Assembly (NCBI RefSeq): GCF_000333275.1 | Contig: NZ_BACU01000260.1 | Span: forward strand, 251 to 36,748 | Direction: 5' to 3' | From: Azospirillum sp. B4 | GTDB lineage: Bacteria; Pseudomonadota; Alphaproteobacteria; Azospirillales; Azospirillaceae | DNA: 36,498 nucleotides | Part shown: positions 1 through 7,671 of the stretch, one piece after another | Numbering within the stretch: the stretch's first letter is position 1 | How the letters are laid out: each line of letters begins with the position of its first letter | Translations under genes and position numbers: made by a program | Notes under the pieces: generated by a model | Seen by the model: only the letters and a program-made list of their open reading frames with translations | Database searches by the model: none | What the model was told of the DNA's origin: nothing

Positions 1-13
1 TCAGTCGCATCGC

Positions 14-301
14 TCAAAACACGCACAGCGCTTCCGCCTCGATGCGGGTCCTCAGCTGCGGATGCAGGCCGTCGCGGGTCGTCACCTCCGACTGGCGGCC
101 CAGGATGGCGCGCACCTTGTCCTGGATGTCCGCCAGTTCGATCAGGCTGAAGCGGGGGTTGTGGCTGTCCAGGAACAGGTCCACGGCATCCTTCGGCTCC
201 TGCGCCGTGGGGCTGGCCACCAGGAACAGATGCGCCACCCCGGCCCGGTGCAATTCGGCCTCATGGGCGCGCAGCTTGCTGACCGCCTGTTCCTGGTTCA
301 T
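14..301 (-). CDS. Degenerate MNT-type nucleotidyltransferase-like protein, third gene of the brnTA operon
   Basis: About 95 residues that match the layout of small minimal nucleotidyltransferases (MNT, usual partner of HEPN proteins): an N-terminal helix resembling 'RAHEAELHRAGVAHL', a central strand-loop, and a C-terminal 'LHPQLRTRIEAEA' helix. The catalytic signature is eroded. The family GSxxRG...SDxDL appears here as AS (29-30) with no Arg, and as DAVDL (38-42), so the glycine and the first metal-binding Asp are lost. The ATG at 301 is chosen because AGGAGG lies about 6 nt upstream; the GTG one codon earlier is less likely. It starts 10 bp after the brnA stop, so it is probably co-transcribed with brnTA. 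No HEPN partner is seen before the window edge. Probably catalytically dead or repurposed; the family assignment is moderately sure. Confidence 0.6.
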   Translation of the reverse strand: MNQEQAVSKLRAHEAELHRAGVAHLFLVASPTAQEPKDAVDLFLDSHNPRFSLIELADIQDKVRAILGRQSEVTTRDGLHPQLRTRIEAEALCVF

Positions 302-311
302 CACCGCCTCC

Positions 312-626
312 TCAGCCGTCCTTGAGGGAGGCTAACATCTCCCGCCTGAGAATGGCATTGATCCGGGATTGGTAGCCCTTGCCCTGGGACCGCAGCCAGG
401 CCAGCACGTCGCTGTCGATCCGCACGGTCGTCGACGTCTTGGTCGGCTTGAAGAAACGGCCGCGCACGGCGTTCTTCCAGAACTCATCCGTCGTCTCGGG
501 AATGTCGCTGAAGTCGATTTCGCTATCCGGCCGCTCGGCCAAAGCCTGCAATTGGGCCTTTTCCTCTTCGGTCAGGCGTGGAGGATTGGCCAGATCGATG
601 GTCACGCTAACGAGTTTCTTGTTCAT
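312..626 (-). CDS. brnA: BrnA-family antitoxin
   Basis: A 104-residue protein with the BrnA layout: an acidic, disordered N-terminal half (LTEEEKAQLQAL, then SEIDFSDIPETTDEFW at about 35-50) that wraps the toxin, and a C-terminal ribbon-helix-helix DNA-binding half (TTVRIDSDVLAWLRSQGKGY at about 66-85, then SRINAILRREM). In the family, BrnA neutralises the BrnT ribonuclease and the complex represses its own promoter. The ATG at 626 lies inside the last 20 bp of brnT, the usual toxin-first order with translational coupling. An in-frame extension to 869 would run through brnT in another frame and is not credible. Confidence 0.93.
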   Translation of the reverse strand: MNKKLVSVTIDLANPPRLTEEEKAQLQALAERPDSEIDFSDIPETTDEFWKNAVRGRFFKPTKTSTTVRIDSDVLAWLRSQGKGYQSRINAILRREMLASLKDG

Positions 627-912
627 AGCGCCGTCTTTCCTGTCGATCGGCCCGGCGGGCCGAAATGATGCGGATGATTTCCAACTCCTCGCCGTTTTCA
701 TCCATCTCCCGGATGGTGTGGGCCACCATGAGGAGCATGTATCCCTCAGCGATGCCGAGGGTCTGCCACCGCTCCTCGCCATCTTCGAAACGGTCTTGGA
801 CGGTAAGCGCGAATGGGTCCGCAAAAGCGACGATGGCGGCACCAAAGGTGATGCCGTGCTTGCGGGCATTGCTGGCCGCCTTGTCCGGATCCCATACGAA
901 GCGCTTTTTCAT
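607..912 (-). CDS. brnT: BrnT-family ribonuclease toxin
   Basis: A 101-residue protein with the full BrnT signature: FVWDPDKAASNARKHGITF (5-23), a DP pair in the first strand region, GEERW (45-49), a hydrophobic strand LLMVAHTIRE, and the closing IIRIISARRADRQERRRY block. BrnT is a small RelE-fold ribonuclease that halts translation; it is the toxin of a type II toxin-antitoxin pair. It is the first gene of a minus-strand operon brnT-brnA-NTase-like, overlapping brnA by 20 bp. A perfect inverted repeat sits about 9 bp upstream of the start codon, so the leader is very short and no clear Shine-Dalgarno sequence is visible. Confidence 0.94.
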   Translation of the reverse strand: MKKRFVWDPDKAASNARKHGITFGAAIVAFADPFALTVQDRFEDGEERWQTLGIAEGYMLLMVAHTIREMDENGEELEIIRIISARRADRQERRRYEQETR

Positions 913-920
913 ACGGAAAT

Positions 921-942
921 GTTACTACAAATCCGTAGTAAC
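921..942. promoter_or_regulatory. Perfect inverted repeat upstream of brnT, candidate BrnA operator
   Basis: GTTACTAC (921-928) and GTAGTAAC (935-942) are exact reverse complements separated by 6 bp. The site ends about 9 bp before the brnT start codon, where promoter and repressor site would overlap. BrnA-type ribbon-helix-helix antitoxins autoregulate through such palindromes; assignment to BrnA is inference from position. Confidence 0.7.
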
Positions 943-953
943 GTGAAGACGCC

Positions 954-3530
954 TCACTCCTCCCGCAGCAGCGGTGCCGCCGGTTGGCTCAGCGCCCGCC
1001 AGGTGGCGACCAGGCCCAGGGCCAGGGTGATGGCGGTGCTGAGCAAGGCCGTCAGCGCCAGGGTCTCGGGCAGGAAAACCCACTTCATGTTCATGACCTT
1101 GGTCAGCACGGCCCAGGCGGTCAGCGTGCCCAGCGCGCCGGCTATGGCGGCCGTCACCAGGCCCAGGGCGCCATACTCGATCAGGAAGGTGCGCAGGATG
1201 GTGACGCGGGCGGCGCCCAGCACCTTCAGCACCACGGCGTCATAGACGCGGCGGCGGTGCCCGGCGGCGATGGCGCCGGCCAGCACCAGGGTCCCGGCCA
1301 CCAGGGTCACGGCCGCCACCACCCGCACCGCCATGCCGATGTTGACGATGATGGTGGATACGGTGGCCAGCGCCTCCTTCACCCGGATGGCGGTGATGTT
1401 GGGAAAGGCGCTGATGACGGCGCGCTGGATGGCGGCCTCATCCTCCGCCGGCGCGCGCACCGTGGCCAGGTGGGTCTGCGGCGCGTGCTCCAGCACGCCG
1501 GGGCTCATCACCAGGGTGAAGTTGATGCCCAGGGTGGTGAAATCCAGGTCACGCACCACCGCCACCTCCGCCTCGATCTCGCGGCCCAGGACGGACAGGG
1601 TCATGTGGGCGCCAGGGCCGATGCCGAAGGCCTGCGCCACATCCTTGGAAATGGCGAGTTCAGGCGGCCCGCTGTAATCCGCCGGCCACCAGGCGCCGGC
1701 CACCACCTTGTCGCCGGCGGGGGCCTGCGCCTGGTAGGTGACGCCCCGGTCGCCGTTGACCACCCATTTCTTGTCGGGATCGTGCACCTGCTCCTGCGCT
1801 GGCTTGCCCTCCACCCGCACGATGGTGCCGCGCAAGCTGGGCGTGGTTTCTAAATCGTGCGCGCCGGGTACCGCCAGCACCGTCTGGCGGAACTGGTCCA
1901 ACTGGTCCGGCTGGATGTCGACGAAGAAAAAGCTGGGGGCGTTGGCCGGCAGGCTCTCGCCCACCTCGCGGCGGAAATTGCCCTCGATCAGGGCAACGGC
2001 CACCAGCACGGTCAGACCCAGGCCCAGGGACAGCACCACCATGCCCGACAGGTTGCCCGGCCGGTGCAGATTGGTCAGCGCCAGGCGCAGGGCCGGCCGC
2101 CGGGGGCGGGGCAGCAGGCGGGCCAGCCGGGTGATGCCGGTGCCAGCACCCAAGAACAGCAGCAGGGTGGCGCCGGCACCTAAGACAAAGAAGGCCGCCA
2201 GCTTCTGGTCGACGGAGGTCAGCACGGCCAGTGATCCCAGGGCCGCCGCCAGCCACGCCAGGGCCGCCAGCACCCACGCCGGCGGCCGGCCCCGCCGTCC
2301 AGCCGATCCCTCGCGGAACAGGCGGGCCGCCGGCACACCCTGCGCCTGGCCCAACGGCCAGAGGGAGAAGACCAGGGCCGTCACCAGGCCGAACAGGGCG
2401 GCCAGCGCCAGGCGGCCGGGATAGACGCCGATCTCCGCCGTGATGGGCAGCAGGCCCGCCAGCGCCCGGCCGGCCGCCAGGGGCAGCACGGCGCCCAGCG
2501 CCAGGCCCGCGGCGATGCCCAACCCCGCCAGCGCCAGGATCTGCAGCAGATAGACCTGGAAGATCAGGCGGGCGGGCGATCCCAGGCATTTCAGCGTGGC
2601 GATGGAATGGACGCTGGCGTCCATGTGGCTGCGCACGGCGTTGCCCACGCCCACCCCGCCCACCAGCAGGGCGGTCAGGCCCACCAGGGTCAGGAACTGG
2701 GCCAGGCGGTCGATGAAGCGCGTCAGCTGCGGCGCGGCGTTGGTGAAGTCGCGCACCCGCCAGCCGGCGTCGGGGAAGGTCTTGTCCACGGTCTTGGCCC
2801 AGGCGGCGGCGTCCGTCCCCTCCGGTAGGCGCAGCTGGTAGGACCAGTTGACCAGGCTGCCCGGCCGCACCAGGCCGGTGGCGGGCAAGGCGTCCATGGC
2901 CACCATCAGGCGGGGCCCCAGGGCGATGCTGCCCGATCCCGCCTTGTCCGGCTCATGGTCGATGATGCCGCGCACCTCCACCGTCGCGTCGCCCACGGTC
3001 AGCCTGTCGCCGGTTTTCAGCGACAGGCGGGTGGCCAGCGTGTCGTCGACGAATGCGCCGAAGACGCCGTCGCGCGCCGCCAGGCGGCCCTGCACGTCGC
3101 TGCCGCCGTCCGTCAGGGTCAGCCGGCCGTAGAGGGGATAGCGCCCGTCCACCGCCTTCAGCTCCACCAGGCCGGAGGCACCCAGGTCCGTTTTCCCGGG
3201 ATCGGCGTTCGCGCCCGGCTGGTCGGTCGCCTTGCGCGCCATGGCCCGCATGTCGGCGGTGACGGCCACGGTGCCCTGGCTTTCCAGCCACCGGCGCTGG
3301 TCCGCCGTCGCCTCGCGGTACAGCACGCGGACGCTGGCGTCACCGCCCAGGATGGCGCGGCCGTCCTGGACCAGGGATCGCTGGATGCCGCCCGCCACCG
3401 ACTGCACGGCGGCGATGGCGCCCACGCCCAGGGCCAGGCACAAGAGGAAGATGCGGAAGCCCCGGATGCCGCCGCGCAGTTCGCGCCGCGCCAGCCGGGC
3501 CGCCAGCTTCAGTTCGGTGAGGGTGATCAT
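954..3530 (-). CDS. ybbP: FtsX-like ABC transporter permease, YbbP type
   Basis: A large permease (about 858 residues from the chosen start) with the YbbP layout: an N-terminal membrane helix (RGFRIFLLCLALGVGAIAAV), a MacB-like periplasmic domain, a first FtsX bundle (LTLVGLTALLVGGVGVGNAV, then LLQILALAGLGIAAG), further mid-protein helices, a second periplasmic domain, and a C-terminal FtsX bundle (MAVRVVAAVTLVAGTLVLAG, ALGLVTAAIAGALGTL). The ATG at 3530 is preferred over an upstream one at 3560 because it has GAGG about 5 nt upstream and begins 8 nt after the ATPase stop. It forms an operon with the ATPase gene at 3538-4263 and, with the divergent esterase, reproduces the tesA-ybbA-ybbP neighbourhood of Escherichia coli. 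The substrate is unknown; a lipid or lipoprotein-related export role is a family inference. Confidence 0.93.
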   Translation of the reverse strand: MITLTELKLAARLARRELRGGIRGFRIFLLCLALGVGAIAAVQSVAGGIQRSLVQDGRAILGGDASVRVLYREATADQRRWLESQGTVAVTADMRAMARKATDQPGANADPGKTDLGASGLVELKAVDGRYPLYGRLTLTDGGSDVQGRLAARDGVFGAFVDDTLATRLSLKTGDRLTVGDATVEVRGIIDHEPDKAGSGSIALGPRLMVAMDALPATGLVRPGSLVNWSYQLRLPEGTDAAAWAKTVDKTFPDAGWRVRDFTNAAPQLTRFIDRLAQFLTLVGLTALLVGGVGVGNAVRSHMDASVHSIATLKCLGSPARLIFQVYLLQILALAGLGIAAGLALGAVLPLAAGRALAGLLPITAEIGVYPGRLALAALFGLVTALVFSLWPLGQAQGVPAARLFREGSAGRRGRPPAWVLAALAWLAAALGSLAVLTSVDQKLAAFFVLGAGATLLLFLGAGTGITRLARLLPRPRRPALRLALTNLHRPGNLSGMVVLSLGLGLTVLVAVALIEGNFRREVGESLPANAPSFFFVDIQPDQLDQFRQTVLAVPGAHDLETTPSLRGTIVRVEGKPAQEQVHDPDKKWVVNGDRGVTYQAQAPAGDKVVAGAWWPADYSGPPELAISKDVAQAFGIGPGAHMTLSVLGREIEAEVAVVRDLDFTTLGINFTLVMSPGVLEHAPQTHLATVRAPAEDEAAIQRAVISAFPNITAIRVKEALATVSTIIVNIGMAVRVVAAVTLVAGTLVLAGAIAAGHRRRVYDAVVLKVLGAARVTILRTFLIEYGALGLVTAAIAGALGTLTAWAVLTKVMNMKWVFLPETLALTALLSTAITLALGLVATWRALSQPAAPLLREE

Positions 3531-3537
3531 GGCGGCC

Positions 3538-4263
3538 TCAATCCGCCCCTTTTTGTTCACCTGGGGCGGCGCGCGCCACGGCGGTGTCTTCCACCACCCG
3601 GCCGTCGGCCAGGCGGATGGTGCGGTCGCAGCGGGCGGCCAGGCCGGGGTCGTGGGTCACCAGGATCAGGGTGGTGCCGTGGCGCCGCGCCTGGTCGAAC
3701 ATCAGGCGGATGATTTGTTCGCCCGTGTCGTGGTCCAGGTTGCCGGTGGGTTCATCCGCCAGGATCAGCCGGGGCCGGGGGGCGAAGGCGCGGGCCAGCG
3801 CCACCCGCTGCTGCTCCCCGCCGGACAGCTGGCCGGGATAGTGGTCCAGCCGGTGGGCCAGGCCCACGGCGGCCAGGCCGTCGCGGGCGCGCTCAAAGGC
3901 GTCGGCCTCGCCCGCCAGCTCCATGGGCAGGGCCACGTTTTCCAGTGCCGTCATCGCGCCCATGAGGTGGAAGGATTGGAAGACGATCCCCACATGATCG
4001 CGGCGGAAGCGGGCCAGATGGTCTTCCGATAGGCTGTTCAGCGTCTGGCCCGCCACGGTGACCGTGCCGCCGGTGGGCCGTTCCAGCCCGCCGATGACCA
4101 TCATCAGTGACGATTTGCCCGATCCGCTGGGCCCCACGATGCTGATCCGTTCCCCCGCCTGGATCGAAAGGTCGATGCCTTTCAGGATGTTGACGCGCCC
4201 GGCGGCGCTTTCCAATGTCAGGGTCAGGCCGTTCAATTCCAGGGCGGACTGGACAAGGGACAT
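3538..4263 (-). CDS. ybbA: ABC transporter ATP-binding protein, YbbA type
   Basis: A complete 241-residue ATPase of the LolD/MacB group: Walker A GPSGSGKS (44-51), Q-loop VFQSFHLM (94-101), signature LSGGEQQR (146-153), Walker B LILADEP (166-172), D-loop NLD, and switch His204 (LVTHDP). It powers the FtsX-like permease encoded immediately downstream. The start at 4263 (MSLVQS) matches the family length; an in-frame extension to 4428 would run into the divergent esterase and adds a low-complexity basic stretch. No strong Shine-Dalgarno sequence is visible. The 76-bp gap to tesA must hold two divergent promoters. Confidence 0.94.
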   Translation of the reverse strand: MSLVQSALELNGLTLTLESAAGRVNILKGIDLSIQAGERISIVGPSGSGKSSLMMVIGGLERPTGGTVTVAGQTLNSLSEDHLARFRRDHVGIVFQSFHLMGAMTALENVALPMELAGEADAFERARDGLAAVGLAHRLDHYPGQLSGGEQQRVALARAFAPRPRLILADEPTGNLDHDTGEQIIRLMFDQARRHGTTLILVTHDPGLAARCDRTIRLADGRVVEDTAVARAAPGEQKGAD

Positions 4264-4339
4264 GGGTGCTGCGCTTTCGGGCTGAAGGTCTTCAGCCGAT
4301 ATGGCCCGAGGTCCTTTTATTTCAACAGGGATACCGGCA

Positions 4340-4984
4340 ATGCGATTTTTCTTCCCTCTGGCCCTCCTTCTCGCCCCCCTGCTGGTTTTGGGGCTCACCA
4401 CCGGCGCGGCCGGGGCGCGCCCGCTCAAGGTCGCGGTCCTGGGCGACAGCCTGTCCGCCGGCTACAACCTGCCGCCGGGGCAGGGACTGACCCGCCAGCT
4501 GGAGGCGGCATTGCGCCGGGATGGCCTGGACGTCACGGTCGGCGACACCGCCGTTTCCGGCCAGACCTCGGCCGGCGGCCTGGCGGGCCTGGACTGGATG
4601 CTGGGTGACAAGCCGGACCTGGTGGTGGTGGAGTTGGGCGCCAATGACATGCTGCGCGGCATCGATCCCAAATCCACCCGCGCCAACCTGGACAAGATCC
4701 TGGCCACGTTGAGGGACCGGCACATCCCCGCCGTCCTGGCCGGCATGAAGGCCCAGCCCAACCTGGGCGCCGACTATGTCGCCGCCTTCGACGGGATTTA
4801 TCCGGACCTCGCCAAGCGGTACGCCGTGCCCTTCTACCCCTTCATCCTGGATGGCGTGGCGCTGGACCCGAAGCTCACCATAGCCGACCGGATGCACCCC
4901 AACGGCGACGGCGTGGCCGTCATGGTCCGGGGGCTGAAGCCCGTGGTGGCCAAGGCGCTGGCGGCCCTGGGCGCCGGCAAATAA
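4340..4984 (+). CDS. tesA: GDSL-family arylesterase / lysophospholipase, TesA-like
   Basis: A 214-residue SGNH hydrolase. An N-terminal signal peptide (MRFFFPLALLLAPLLVLGL, then TTGAAGA) sends it to the periplasm. Block I is VLGDSLSAGYN with nucleophile Ser37; block II carries the oxyanion glycine (SGQTSAGG); block III is ELGANDML (Asn102); block V is DRMH with Asp183 and His186. All catalytic parts are present. Family members hydrolyse acyl-CoA, lysophospholipid or aryl esters. The ATG at 4340 is chosen because it starts the signal peptide and follows AGGG about 10 nt upstream. It is divergent from the ybbA-ybbP operon, the classic gene neighbourhood. Confidence 0.94.
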   Translation: MRFFFPLALLLAPLLVLGLTTGAAGARPLKVAVLGDSLSAGYNLPPGQGLTRQLEAALRRDGLDVTVGDTAVSGQTSAGGLAGLDWMLGDKPDLVVVELGANDMLRGIDPKSTRANLDKILATLRDRHIPAVLAGMKAQPNLGADYVAAFDGIYPDLAKRYAVPFYPFILDGVALDPKLTIADRMHPNGDGVAVMVRGLKPVVAKALAALGAGK

Positions 4985-4999
4985 CGATTTCACAGGATC

Positions 5000-5018
5000 G
5001 CCGGGGCTATTCCCCGGC
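5000..5018 (+). terminator. Hairpin downstream of tesA
   Basis: GCCGGGG and CCCCGGC form a perfect 7-bp stem with a 5-nt loop starting 16 bp after the tesA stop. No T-run follows, so it may be a weak terminator or a 3'-end stabiliser. Confidence 0.4.
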
Positions 5019-5083
5019 ACCGGCCGTCGCGTATGACGGGTGTTAACCTTTTTCCGTCCGTCTGATTTTGAGGAAGCGCGTCC

Positions 5084-6121
5084 ATGGAATACCGCCGTCT
5101 CGGCCGCACCGACATCACCGTCAGCGCCATCTGCCTGGGCACCATGACCTGGGGCCGCCAGAACACGGAGGCCGAGGGCCACGCGCAGATGGATCACGCC
5201 TTCGACCGGGGCATCACCTTCTTCGACACGGCGGAGATGTACGCCATCCCGCCCGCGGCCGACACCTATGGCCGGACGGAGGAGATCATCGGCACCTGGT
5301 TCGCCCGGACCGGCCGGCGCGACCGCGTCTTCCTGGCCAGCAAGGTCATTGGCCCCACGCCGGCGCCCTGGGTGCGCGGTGGCGAACACCGGCTGGACCG
5401 CGCCAACATCGTGGCGGCGGTGGACGCCAGCCTGCGCCGCCTCCGGACCGACTACATCGACCTGTACCAGGTGCATTGGCCGCAACGGCCGCTGCCCCTG
5501 TTCGGGCGCCCCGTCCCGCCCGATTTCGGCACCGACGGTGGCGTGTCCATCGAGGAGACCCTGGCCGTGCTGGGTGATTTGGTGACGGCCGGCAAGATCC
5601 GCCATGTCGGTGTGTCGAATGAGACGGCCTGGGGCGTCATGGCCTATCTGCGCGCGGCGGAGCGCCAGGGCCTGCCCCGCATCGCCAGCATTCAGAACGT
5701 CTACAACCTGCTGTCCCGTGCCTTCGACGGCGACTTGGCCGAGGTGGCGCTGCGCGAACAGGTGGGCCTGTTGGCCTATTCGCCGCTGGGGGCGGGCACC
5801 TTGAGCGGCAAATACCTGAACGGCGCCATGCCCGCCGGCACCCGCCGCGCCATCGACGACCGCGGTTCCCGCTATGACCGGCCGGGGGCGGACGCCGCCA
5901 CCCAGGCCTATCTGGACATCGCCCGCCGCCACGGCCTGGAACCGACGCAGATGGCGATCGCTTACGTGCACTGTCAGCCTTTCGTCACCAGCACCATCAT
6001 CGGCGCGACCAGCATGGCGAATCTTGAAAGCAACATCGCCGCGTTCGACGTTAAGCTCAGCGATGACGTGGTGGCGGAGATCGAGGCCGTGCACCGCGCC
6101 AACCCCACCCCCTGCCCGTAA
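5084..6121 (+). CDS. tas: Aldo/keto reductase, Tas-like
   Basis: A full-length 345-residue aldo/keto reductase; the E. coli Tas protein is nearly the same length and shares the opening pattern (LGTMTWGRQNTEAEGHAQMD). The catalytic tetrad is intact: Asp48 and Tyr53 (FFDTAEMY), Lys87 (LASKV) and His131 (YQVHWPQR). C-terminal NADPH-binding residues lie around YVHCQPFVTSTIIGATS. Such enzymes reduce aldehydes or ketones with NADPH in the cytoplasm; the physiological substrate is not evident. It is on the plus strand 100 bp after tesA and 27 bp before thpR, so a short operon with thpR is possible. Confidence 0.93.
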   Translation: MEYRRLGRTDITVSAICLGTMTWGRQNTEAEGHAQMDHAFDRGITFFDTAEMYAIPPAADTYGRTEEIIGTWFARTGRRDRVFLASKVIGPTPAPWVRGGEHRLDRANIVAAVDASLRRLRTDYIDLYQVHWPQRPLPLFGRPVPPDFGTDGGVSIEETLAVLGDLVTAGKIRHVGVSNETAWGVMAYLRAAERQGLPRIASIQNVYNLLSRAFDGDLAEVALREQVGLLAYSPLGAGTLSGKYLNGAMPAGTRRAIDDRGSRYDRPGADAATQAYLDIARRHGLEPTQMAIAYVHCQPFVTSTIIGATSMANLESNIAAFDVKLSDDVVAEIEAVHRANPTPCP

Positions 6122-6148
6122 GGCGGGGGCAGCATCAAGGAAAGGCCT

Positions 6149-6706
6149 ATGATCCGCCTGTTCGTCGGGTTGGCGATGCCGGAGGCCGTGCGCGACGCCC
6201 TGTCTCGCCTGACCGGCGGGTTGCCGGGCGCCCGCTGGGTGCCGGCGGAGAACTACCACCTGACCCTGCGTTTCATCGGCGAGGTGGACGAGGGTGTCGC
6301 CCAGGACGTGGACGAGGCGCTGGACCTGGTGGTGGCGCCGCCCTTCACCCTGACCCTGGATGGGCTGGGTCAGTTCGGCCGGGGGGAGAAATCGCGCGTC
6401 CTGTGGGCCGGCGTGCGGCCGGAGCCGGCGCTGGACCACCTGCAGGCCAAGGTGGAGAGCGCGGTGGTGCGCGCGGGGCTGGAGGCCGAGACGCGCAAGT
6501 TCAGCCCCCATGTCACCCTGGCCACCCTGGGCCGGGAAACCCCCGCCGCCCGCGTCGGCCGCCTGATGGAGCAGCATGGGCTGTTCCAGGCGGGACCGTT
6601 CCCGGTGGACGGCTTCGTCCTGTATGAAAGCGTGCTGGGCCGCCAGGGCAGCACCTACCATGAACTGCGGCGCTATCCCCTGGGCGGCTGGCGGCCGGAG
6701 GAATAG
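6149..6706 (+). CDS. thpR: RNA 2',3'-cyclic phosphodiesterase (2H phosphoesterase, LigT/ThpR)
   Basis: A 185-residue protein with the two HxTx motifs that define the 2H phosphoesterase family: His37-Leu-Thr39 (YHLTLRFIGEV) and His121-Val-Thr123 (SPHVTLATLG). The enzyme opens 2',3'-cyclic phosphates at RNA ends, and archaeal and bacterial members also ligate tRNA halves in vitro. Length and N-terminus (MIRLFVGLAMP) are typical. AAGG lies upstream of the ATG. It follows the aldo/keto reductase by 27 bp and precedes pyrF by a gap with two palindromes. Confidence 0.95.
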   Translation: MIRLFVGLAMPEAVRDALSRLTGGLPGARWVPAENYHLTLRFIGEVDEGVAQDVDEALDLVVAPPFTLTLDGLGQFGRGEKSRVLWAGVRPEPALDHLQAKVESAVVRAGLEAETRKFSPHVTLATLGRETPAARVGRLMEQHGLFQAGPFPVDGFVLYESVLGRQGSTYHELRRYPLGGWRPEE

Positions 6707-6716
6707 CCTGGATTGA

Positions 6717-6753
6717 TGCGCGAACGCGCAGGCGCCTTGCGCATAATTGCGCA
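6717..6753. promoter_or_regulatory. Two adjacent palindromes upstream of pyrF
   Basis: TGCGCG-AA-CGCGCA (6717-6730) and TGCGCA-TAAT-TGCGCA (6738-6753) lie 7 bp apart in the thpR-pyrF gap. They share the TGCGC half-site, which suggests paired operators for a dimeric regulator or a hairpin in the thpR 3' end. No known operator is recognised. Confidence 0.35.
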
Positions 6754-6826
6754 TGTGCTGGCGCGTCGGATCCCGTATCTCCTCTAAAATCCAATCGAAA
6801 TGACATCGCTGGAGATGCGTCCCGCC

Positions 6827-7546
6827 ATGATCACGCCCGCCCGCCGCACCTTCGTCGCCCTGGACACGCCTGAGCCGCCCGCCGCCCGTGCCCTGGCCCA
6901 GCGGCTGGCCGGCCATGTCGGCGGCGTCAAGCTGGGGCTGGAATTCTTCTGCGCGGCGGGACCGGCGGGCGTGCAGGCCGTGACCGAGGGGCTGGACCTG
7001 CCCCTGTTCCTGGACCTGAAGCTGCACGACATCCCGAACACGGTGGCGGGCGCCATCCGTTCCGTCATGCCACTGGCCCCGGCCTTCATCACCCTGCACA
7101 CCCTGGGCGGGGCGGCCATGATGCGGGCCGCCGCCGATGCCGCCGCCGATATGGCGGAACAGATGGGGGTGCCCCGGCCCAAGCTGCTGGGCGTCACCGT
7201 GCTGACCAGCATGAGCGTGCTGGACCTGGCGTCGGTGGGCGTGGACCGGCCGGTGGCCGACCAGGTGGCGTTGCTGGCGGATCTTGCCCATGTGGCGGGC
7301 CTGGACGGTGTCGTCTGCTCCCCCAACGAATGCGCCATGCTGCGCCGCCAGCTGGGCCCCAACTTCACCCTGATGGTGCCGGGCATCCGCCCCGTCTGGG
7401 CCTCGGCCAACGACCAGAAGCGGATCATGACCCCGGCCGCCGCCGTGACGGCGGGCGCGACATACCTGGTCATCGGCCGCCCCATCACCGACGCCGTCGA
7501 CCCCGTCCAAGCCGCGCAGCGCATCGTCACCGAGTTGGCCGCTTGA
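6827..7546 (+). CDS. pyrF: Orotidine 5'-phosphate decarboxylase
   Basis: Catalyses the last step of UMP synthesis, decarboxylation of OMP. The family signature DLKLHDIPNTV, containing the catalytic Lys-Asp network, lies about one quarter of the way in. The C-terminal phosphate-binding segments are GIRP and the IGRPITDAVDP block. Length is about 239 residues from this start. The start is not certain: ATG codons at 6800, 6815 and 6827 are in frame. The last is preferred because GGAG lies 12 nt upstream and the protein then opens directly into the first strand (RRTFVALDTP). The gene is followed by copy 1 of the multi-hairpin repeat and then trpF. Confidence 0.95.
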   Translation: MITPARRTFVALDTPEPPAARALAQRLAGHVGGVKLGLEFFCAAGPAGVQAVTEGLDLPLFLDLKLHDIPNTVAGAIRSVMPLAPAFITLHTLGGAAMMRAAADAAADMAEQMGVPRPKLLGVTVLTSMSVLDLASVGVDRPVADQVALLADLAHVAGLDGVVCSPNECAMLRRQLGPNFTLMVPGIRPVWASANDQKRIMTPAAAVTAGATYLVIGRPITDAVDPVQAAQRIVTELAA

Positions 7547-7566
7547 AGAACTTAGCGCATCGCGTC

Positions 7567-7670
7567 TAGGCCCCGACCGGGGCCGCCGGAAGTTTCCGGG
7601 GAGCGAAGCGGACTGGAAACTGAGGACAAGCCAAGCCGGCGGATGCCGGCGCCCGGCGCTTGAGGGAACA
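7567..7670 (+). repeat. Multi-hairpin intergenic element, copy 1
   Basis: Best-formed copy. It begins TAGG and has three perfect stems: GGCCCC/GGGGCC with loop GACC (7569-7584), AGTTTCC/GGAAACT (7591-7621) with loop core GGGGAGCGAAGCGGAC, and GCCGGC/GCCGGC with loop GGAT (7635-7650). Linkers are GCCGGA and TGAGGACAAGCCAA, and it ends GCCCGGCGCTTGAGGGAA. The tail GAGGG serves as the Shine-Dalgarno sequence of trpF. It fills nearly all the pyrF-trpF gap. Confidence 0.85.
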
Positions 7671-7671
7671 C

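Noticed and set aside
4322..7510. 1062-codon open frame on the minus strand
   Set aside because: It runs antisense across tesA, tas, thpR and pyrF, all of which have intact catalytic motifs; its His/Gly/Gln-rich translation is typical of the shadow frame of GC-rich genes.
7567..7670. Riboswitch for trpF
   Set aside because: The same structure occurs at six other unrelated loci in both orientations, so it is a dispersed element and not a gene-specific leader.
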